DNA from: CAZUZD01 sp964624465 | GTDB lineage: Bacteria; Planctomycetota; Planctomycetia; Isosphaerales; Isosphaeraceae | Reading direction: 5' to 3' | Length of the DNA: 11,139 nt | NCBI GenBank assembly: GCA_964624465.1 | Contig: CAZUZD010000206.1 | Span: 1-11,139 of the forward strand | Shown: one piece after another, positions 7,897-11,139 of the stretch | Layout: each line of letters starts with the position of its first letter | Position numbering within the stretch: the first letter of the stretch is position 1 | Translations under genes and position numbers: made by a program | Notes under the pieces: generated by a model | Database searches by the model: none | Told to the model about the DNA's origin: nothing | The model's input: the letters and a program-made list of their open reading frames with translations, nothing else

Positions 7897-9237
7897 ATGC
7901 TGCGACCGCGACCGCGTCCGTTCTCCTGCGACGGCCCGAACCGCCGCGACCTGCTGCGCATCGGGACCCTGGGGGCCCTCGGACTGGGGCTCGACGACTT
8001 CTGGCGCGGGCGGGCCCTGGCGGCCCCGACCGGCCGGGCCATCGGCGCCGGCAAGGCCCAGGCGTGCATCCTGGTCTGGCTGGCGGGCGGCCCGTCCCAC
8101 CTCGACACCTTCGACCCCAAGCCGAAGGCGCCCGCCGACATCCGTGGCGAATTCGCGGCCATCGACACGGCGATCCCCGGCGTGCAGCTCAGCCAGGTGC
8201 TGCCCGAGCTGGCGAAGGTCCTCGACCGCGCCGTGCTGGTGCGGAGCATGACGTCGCCCGAGGCCGAGCACGACCGTGCCACCCACCACCTCCTCACCGG
8301 CTACCGGCCCAGCCCGGCGCTGGTGTACCCGAGCCACGGCAGCGTGGTGGCCCGCACCCGGGCCGACCGCGACTCGACCCTGCCGCCGTACGTCGCCGTG
8401 CCCGACGCCCCGGCGTTCGCGAGCAGCGGGTACCTGACGCCGGCCTACGACCCGTTCAGCGTCGGCGGCGACCCGAACGCCGCGAACTTCCGGATCCGCG
8501 ACCTCAACCCCCCCGATCGCCTGACCCTCGACCGCCTCAAGCGCCGCCGGGGCATGGTCCGGGCGCTCGACGACTTCGCCGCCAGCGACCTGGCCGCCAC
8601 CCCGCTGACCGGCGCCCGCGACCAGTTCGCCGAGCGGGCCTACGAGCTGCTCACCTCCAGCGCCGCCCAGGAGGCGTTCCGGATCGGCGCCGAGGCCGAG
8701 CCGACTCGCGACCGCTACGGCCGCACGCCCGTGGGCCAGGCGCTCCTGCTGGCCCGTCGCCTGGTGGAGCGCGGGGTGCCCTTCGTGACGGTCAACGACC
8801 GCGTGGGCGGCCCGGTGGGCTGGGACACGCACGCCCAGAACTTCCCGGCGATCCGCGACACCCTGGCCCCGCCGGTCGATCGCGGCGTGGCTGCGCTCAT
8901 CGGCGACCTGGAGGCCCGCGGGCTGCTCGACACGACCCTGGTCGTGCTCATGGGCGAGTTCGGCCGCACCCCCAAGATCAACGGCGCCGCCGGCCGCGAC
9001 CACCACGGCCGCGCGAGCAGCGTCCTGCTCGCCGGCGGCGGTCTGCCGCGCGGGCTCGTCCTCGGCCGCACCGACGACCGTGGCGATGCCCCCGCCGAGC
9101 GGCCCATTTCCCCCGCCGATCTGGCCGCCACGCTCTTCACCGCGCTGGGGATCGACCCCGAGACCCAGTACCCCTCCCCCGACGGCCGCCCGATCCGCCT
9201 CGTCGACGGCGGCGCCCCGATCGCCGAGCTGCTCTGA
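7897..9237 (+). CDS. DUF1501 family protein, Tat-exported, alkaline-phosphatase/sulfatase-like fold
   Basis: 446 residues; ATG preceded by GAGGG (7884-7888) with an 8-nt spacer. The N-terminus carries a twin-arginine signal, N-R16-R17-DLLRIGTLGALGLGL, so it should be exported folded. DUF1501 hallmarks are present: GGPSH68LD70TFDPKP, the SMTSPEAEHDRATHHLLTGYRP stretch, GW309D310TH312, M352-GEFGRTPK and GRD368-H369-H370. The Asp/His set is consistent with metal binding in the alkaline phosphatase superfamily, to which DUF1501 is related; hydrolase activity is not established. The residue after GRDH is His where many relatives have Trp. It is the second gene of a two-gene unit with the DUF1549/DUF1553 gene, and the two products are expected to act together outside the cytoplasm. 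Confidence 0.95.
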   Translation: MLRPRPRPFSCDGPNRRDLLRIGTLGALGLGLDDFWRGRALAAPTGRAIGAGKAQACILVWLAGGPSHLDTFDPKPKAPADIRGEFAAIDTAIPGVQLSQVLPELAKVLDRAVLVRSMTSPEAEHDRATHHLLTGYRPSPALVYPSHGSVVARTRADRDSTLPPYVAVPDAPAFASSGYLTPAYDPFSVGGDPNAANFRIRDLNPPDRLTLDRLKRRRGMVRALDDFAASDLAATPLTGARDQFAERAYELLTSSAAQEAFRIGAEAEPTRDRYGRTPVGQALLLARRLVERGVPFVTVNDRVGGPVGWDTHAQNFPAIRDTLAPPVDRGVAALIGDLEARGLLDTTLVVLMGEFGRTPKINGAAGRDHHGRASSVLLAGGGLPRGLVLGRTDDRGDAPAERPISPADLAATLFTALGIDPETQYPSPDGRPIRLVDGGAPIAELL

Positions 9238-9252
9238 CCGGCAGATCTCGGC

Positions 9253-9270
9253 CCGGCCGGTCGCGGCCGG
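9253..9270 (+). terminator. GC hairpin after the DUF1501 gene, possible terminator
   Basis: CCGGCCG-GTCG-CGGCCGG gives a perfect 7-bp stem with a 4-nt loop, 15 nt after the DUF1501 stop codon. There is no following T-run, so it may only stabilise the 3' end or help factor-dependent termination. Confidence 0.35.
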
Positions 9271-9293
9271 CGGTCAGGGGTCTCCGGGTCGTC

Positions 9294-9323
9294 GGCGTGG
9301 CCACGCTGCGCTGAGGCCACGCC
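9294..9323 (-). repeat. Solitary REP-like hairpin
   Basis: GGCGTGGCC (9294-9302) and GGCCACGCC (9315-9323) are perfect 9-bp arms around a 12-nt loop. On the minus strand the loop is TCAGCGCAGCGT, nearly the same as the loop core TCAGCGCCAGCGT of the two repeats at 9408-9534, although the stems differ. A GTGG overlapping the 5' foot on the minus strand fits the GTRG tetranucleotide that heads REP elements. It may also act as a terminator for the DUF1501 gene. Confidence 0.6.
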
Positions 9324-9407
9324 ACACGAGCCCAGACCTTGAGCCGAGGCTGAAGATCCGGGCTCCGCGGAAGCAACCTGGGCAGCCCGCCTTCCACCCC
9401 TGGTTTC

Positions 9408-9438
9408 GTAGGGCGGATCAGCGCCAGCGTCATCCGCC
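9408..9438 (+). repeat. REP-like element, left copy
   Basis: GTAG (9408-9411) heads a hairpin with arms GGCGGAT (9412-9418) and ATCCGCC (9432-9438) around a 13-nt loop CAGCGCCAGCGTC. The GTAG plus imperfect-palindrome design is the hallmark of REP sequences mobilised by RAYT (REP-associated tyrosine) transposases. The inverted copy is at 9504-9534. Confidence 0.7.
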
Positions 9439-9503
9439 GCGCCCGAACGGGAGCCAATCGCCTGGCCATGCCCAGGGGCATGAGGCGGCTTCCGACCCGG
9501 CCC

Positions 9504-9534
9504 GGCGGATGACGCTGGCGCTGATCTGCCCTAC
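9504..9534 (-). repeat. REP-like element, right (inverted) copy
   Basis: Read on the minus strand it matches the left copy at 30 of 31 positions; the single difference (A for G) falls in the first stem arm and turns one G-C pair into an A-C mismatch. CTAC at 9531-9534 is the inverted GTAG head. Confidence 0.7.
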
Positions 9535-9567
9535 AAGATCCTACGGGAGGGGAGCCGCGAGCCCGCC

Positions 9568-10107
9568 TCAGAGCAGCGGGTGGCCGCTCAGGAGTCGGAT
9601 CAGGCCCAGGAGCAGGACGACGAGCAGGGCGACCAGGGCGGCGAAGGCGGCCAGGAGGGCGAGGCCGATGCCGAGGAGCACCCGGCGCGAGGGGCCGGCG
9701 GGCATGGGCTCGCCGCGCAGGTGGTGGGTCTGGGCCTGGCGCAACAGCTCGACGTTGCGGGTGTTCGCCTTGAAGACGAAGTCGAACAGGTCGCCGACGA
9801 TCGGGATGGCTCCGACGCCCATGTCGATCAGCACGTTCAGGACCATCCGCAGGGCCACCGCGGGCGGGGCGCCGTAGCGGAGCAGGGCGACGCCGATCAG
9901 GCCGGCCTGGATGGCCCCCATCGCGAGGTCGCCGCCGAAGGGGATCAGGCCGAGCAGGGCGTCGAGCCCGAACCGCAGGTTCGTGCCGGGGACGCGGATC
10001 GCCCGGTCCATGAGCCAGGCGACCCGGTCGAGGCCGGCGAAGGGGTCGCGACCCGGCCGGGACGCGGGGTCCCGGCCGTGGGTCGCGAGCGTGGTGGGCA
10101 CTGGCAT
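9568..10107 (-). CDS. DUF4112 domain membrane protein
   Basis: 179 residues; the ATG (complement of 10105-10107) has GGAGG (10116-10120) at 8-nt spacing. The DUF4112 core is clear: LDRVAWLMDRAIRVPGTNLR, FGLDALLGLIPFGGDLAMGA, then LRMVLNVLIDMGVGAIPIVGDLFDFVFKANTRNVELL (about 25-130). The two GLIP/GAIP-x-x-GDL repeats alternate with hydrophobic stretches, and a strong Leu/Ala membrane helix ends the protein (about 145-172). Function of the family is unknown; it is predicted to be an inner-membrane protein. It begins 60 nt after the YeaQ-type gene on the same strand and is probably co-transcribed with it. The first codons (10054-10078) contain a stable 10-bp hairpin. Confidence 0.9.
   Translation of the reverse strand: MPVPTTLATHGRDPASRPGRDPFAGLDRVAWLMDRAIRVPGTNLRFGLDALLGLIPFGGDLAMGAIQAGLIGVALLRYGAPPAVALRMVLNVLIDMGVGAIPIVGDLFDFVFKANTRNVELLRQAQTHHLRGEPMPAGPSRRVLLGIGLALLAAFAALVALLVVLLLGLIRLLSGHPLL
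10054..10078 (-). other. Stable hairpin within the first codons of the DUF4112 gene
   Basis: CGGCCGGGAC (10054-10063), 5 nt, GTCCCGGCCG (10069-10078): perfect 10-bp arms in codons about 10-18. It encodes the repeated GRDP in HGRDPASRPGRDPF, so it may be a codon-level coincidence, but in mRNA it could slow translation. Confidence 0.4.
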
Positions 10108-10167
10108 GGGGTCCGCCTCCGAAGGCCCGGACGGCGGGCCCGGCCGCTGCGCTGGCTGGGTCCAGGG

Positions 10168-10440
10168 TCAGACCGTGATCCGAGGCCGGTGCGTGAAGAA
10201 CCCGAACGACAGCAGGATCAAGGCGCCGATGATCGAGAAGATCCAGCCGGCGGGCTGGTACGGGGTGGTCGCCAGCCGCAGCACGTAGGCGGCACCGCCG
10301 CCGAGCAGCGAGCCGACGATACCGAGCATCATCGTCGAGAACCAGCTCATCGGGTCGGGGCCAGGGCGGAGCGCCCGGGCGATCGCGCCGGCGATCAGGC
10401 CGAAGATGACCCAGCCAATGATCATGCCGATGGTTTCCAT
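10168..10440 (-). CDS. GlsB/YeaQ/YmgE family small membrane protein
   Basis: 90 residues; the start METIGMIIGW (complement of 10438-10440) has GAGG (10449-10452) at 8-nt spacing, and an upstream in-frame extension lacks family similarity. The sequence shows the family pattern: helix 1 IGMIIGWVIFGLIAGAIARAL, a short PGPDPM loop, helix 2 FSTMMLGIVGSLLGGGAAYVL with its Gly-rich core, and helix 3 AGWIFSIIGALILLSFGFF. These 'transglycosylase-associated' proteins (Pfam Transgly_assoc) sit in the cytoplasmic membrane and are usually induced by general or envelope stress; the molecular role is unknown. It is the first gene of a probable two-gene unit with the DUF4112 gene, and a sigma54-like promoter lies about 90-105 nt upstream. 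Confidence 0.93.
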   Translation of the reverse strand: METIGMIIGWVIFGLIAGAIARALRPGPDPMSWFSTMMLGIVGSLLGGGAAYVLRLATTPYQPAGWIFSIIGALILLSFGFFTHRPRITV

Positions 10441-10527
10441 GGCGAGGGCCTCGCAAAGAGGTGAGAGTGCGGAGTTCACCCCACCCGCCACAGTGACGGG
10501 CCCGGGGGCTTCCATTCGGCAGTGCAG

Positions 10528-10544
10528 TGCAGCCCCCATGCCAA
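10528..10544 (-). promoter_or_regulatory. Sigma54-like -24/-12 promoter upstream of the YeaQ-type gene
   Basis: On the minus strand the sequence TTGGCATGGGGGCTGCA matches the sigma54 pattern YTGGCACG-N4-TTGCW at 11 of 13 defined positions, with exactly 10 nt between the invariant GG and GC. Transcription would start near 10517, giving a leader of about 75-80 nt before the ATG. No enhancer-binding site could be identified. The rest of the 263-bp gap 10441-10703 contains no gene and no clear sigma70 promoter for the dehydratase. Confidence 0.5.
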
Positions 10545-10703
10545 AACTTGCGCACGCGCAGGGTCTTGCAGCCCCGGATCGCTGGCCGGGGGGGGCGTCG
10601 GCGGTTAGGCTGGACCCGGGTCGGGCGTCGCGTCCCCCGCCGGCCGGCGGGTCGGGTGAACGCGCACCGGCCCCACTCTCCACCAGCCAGGGAACGGTCG
10701 ACG

Positions 10704-11139
10704 ATGGGCGAGAACGCCGCGGTGCGGGATCTGATCGAGGCGACCGAGGCCGCCGACTATGGCGTGCAGACCCGGGGCGACGGCCCCGGCGGCGCGCTGC
10801 CGCTGACCGACACGATGCTCCGCGACTGGCCCTCGGGCGACCTCTTCGGCCTGACCCAGAACGCCGGCATGGGCTGGGATGCGGGCGAGGTCGACCGCCC
10901 GAACGTGCTGATCCTGAGCACCCAGGGCGGCCTGCGCGGGCCGCACGGCGAGCCGATCGCGCTGGGCTACCACACCGGGCACTGGGAGGTCGGCCTGCTC
11001 GTCGGCGCCGTCGCCGAGGAGCTGCGGCGGCTGCGGATGCTGCCGTTCGCCGGCATGGTGTCCGACCCCTGCGACGGCCGCACCCAGGGCACGCCGGGCA
11101 TGTTCGACAGCCTGCCGTATCGGAACGACGCGGCGCTGG
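10704..11139 (+). CDS. YjhG/YagF-type dehydratase (D-xylonate dehydratase family), 3' truncated
   Basis: 145 residues are visible before the window ends; ATG has AGGGAA (10689-10694) at 9-nt spacing. The sequence closely follows E. coli YjhG/YagF as I remember it: a GPGGALPLTDTML segment, PSGDLFGLTQNAGMGW, LILSTQGGLRGPHGEPIALGYHTGHW, and SDPC123DGRTQGTPGMFDSLPYRND. The family belongs to the IlvD/Edd dehydratases, which use an iron-sulfur cluster and Mg2+ to dehydrate sugar acids; D-xylonate to 2-keto-3-deoxy-xylonate is the known YjhG/YagF reaction. Cys123 in PCDGRTQG is one expected cluster ligand; the others lie beyond the edge. Cytoplasmic. Other pentose-acid genes are expected downstream. 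Substrate assignment is from family resemblance only. Confidence 0.9.
   Translation, partial: MGENAAVRDLIEATEAADYGVQTRGDGPGGALPLTDTMLRDWPSGDLFGLTQNAGMGWDAGEVDRPNVLILSTQGGLRGPHGEPIALGYHTGHWEVGLLVGAVAEELRRLRMLPFAGMVSDPCDGRTQGTPGMFDSLPYRNDAAL

Larger units (their letters stand above)
9408..9534. mobile_element. REPIN/BIME-type inverted REP pair
   Basis: Two REP-like units face each other in a 127-bp block, arms 32 nt with one mismatch. The 63-nt centre has its own hairpin CATGCCC-AG-GGGCATG (9467-9482), so the whole element can fold as one long nested hairpin. Size, GTAG heads and inverted layout match REPINs, which are non-autonomous and depend on a RAYT transposase encoded elsewhere. It sits between the 3' ends of two convergent genes, the preferred location for such repeats, and could serve as a two-way terminator. 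The remainder of 9238-9567 holds only the two hairpins listed separately. Confidence 0.7.

Noticed and set aside
5160..8297. 1045-residue open frame on the minus strand
   Set aside because: It is antisense to the well-supported DUF1549 and DUF1501 genes, has Arg/Gly/Ala-rich composition and no recognisable domain; long antisense frames are normal at this GC content.
9137..10555. 472-residue minus-strand frame across the REP region and both small membrane genes
   Set aside because: It runs through repeats and overlaps two real genes in another frame; the composition is that of a shadow frame.
10549..10560. TGCGC-AC-GCGCA palindrome as an enhancer-binding site for the sigma54-like promoter
   Set aside because: Short, and too close to the -24 element for a typical upstream activator site.
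1..11139. CRISPR arrays, tRNA/rRNA genes, integrase, defence or phage genes
   Set aside because: No regularly spaced repeats, no RNA gene signatures and no such protein families were seen on either strand.

Overview
The window is very GC-rich (visibly over 70%) and almost certainly comes from a planctomycete, probably of the Isosphaeraceae/Gemmataceae type. The best evidence is an adjacent pair encoding a DUF1549/DUF1553 'planctomycete cytochrome' protein and a Tat-exported DUF1501 protein, a pairing greatly expanded in that phylum. The family assignment is inference. Eight genes are supported. The first and last run off the window edges.

Layout: (1) bases 2-4503, plus strand: a two-gene unit with a tetratricopeptide-like/family-5 solute-binding protein (5' end missing), overlapped by 25 nt by a secreted 717-residue protein of unknown function. 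(2) 4513-5118, minus strand: a GbsR/MarR-type regulator converging on that unit with a 9-nt gap. (3) 5119-5291: a divergent intergenic region with a sigma70-type promoter for the regulator and a perfect 20-bp palindrome directly behind its -35 box. (4) 5292-9237, plus strand: the DUF1549/DUF1553 lipoprotein-like gene, then the DUF1501 gene 46 nt later, a typical operon pair. (5) 9238-9567: a 330-bp non-coding convergent region holding a GC hairpin, a solitary REP-like hairpin and a 127-bp inverted pair of GTAG-headed REP-like hairpins (a REPIN/BIME-type element). (6) 9568-10440, minus strand: a GlsB/YeaQ/YmgE small membrane protein followed by a DUF4112 membrane protein, probably co-transcribed, with a sigma54-like -24/-12 sequence upstream. 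(7) 10704 to the right edge, plus strand: the start of a YjhG/YagF-type (D-xylonate) dehydratase.

The genes do not form one pathway. The DUF1549/DUF1501 pair is an extracytoplasmic module of unknown substrate. The first two genes also look extracytoplasmic. The small membrane genes look stress-related, and the dehydratase belongs to sugar-acid catabolism. The least ordinary parts are in the non-coding DNA: the REP-like family with a shared loop core but different stems, the palindromic operator candidate, and the sigma54-like promoter. I did not find a defence, CRISPR, phage or transposase gene, nor any tRNA or rRNA.
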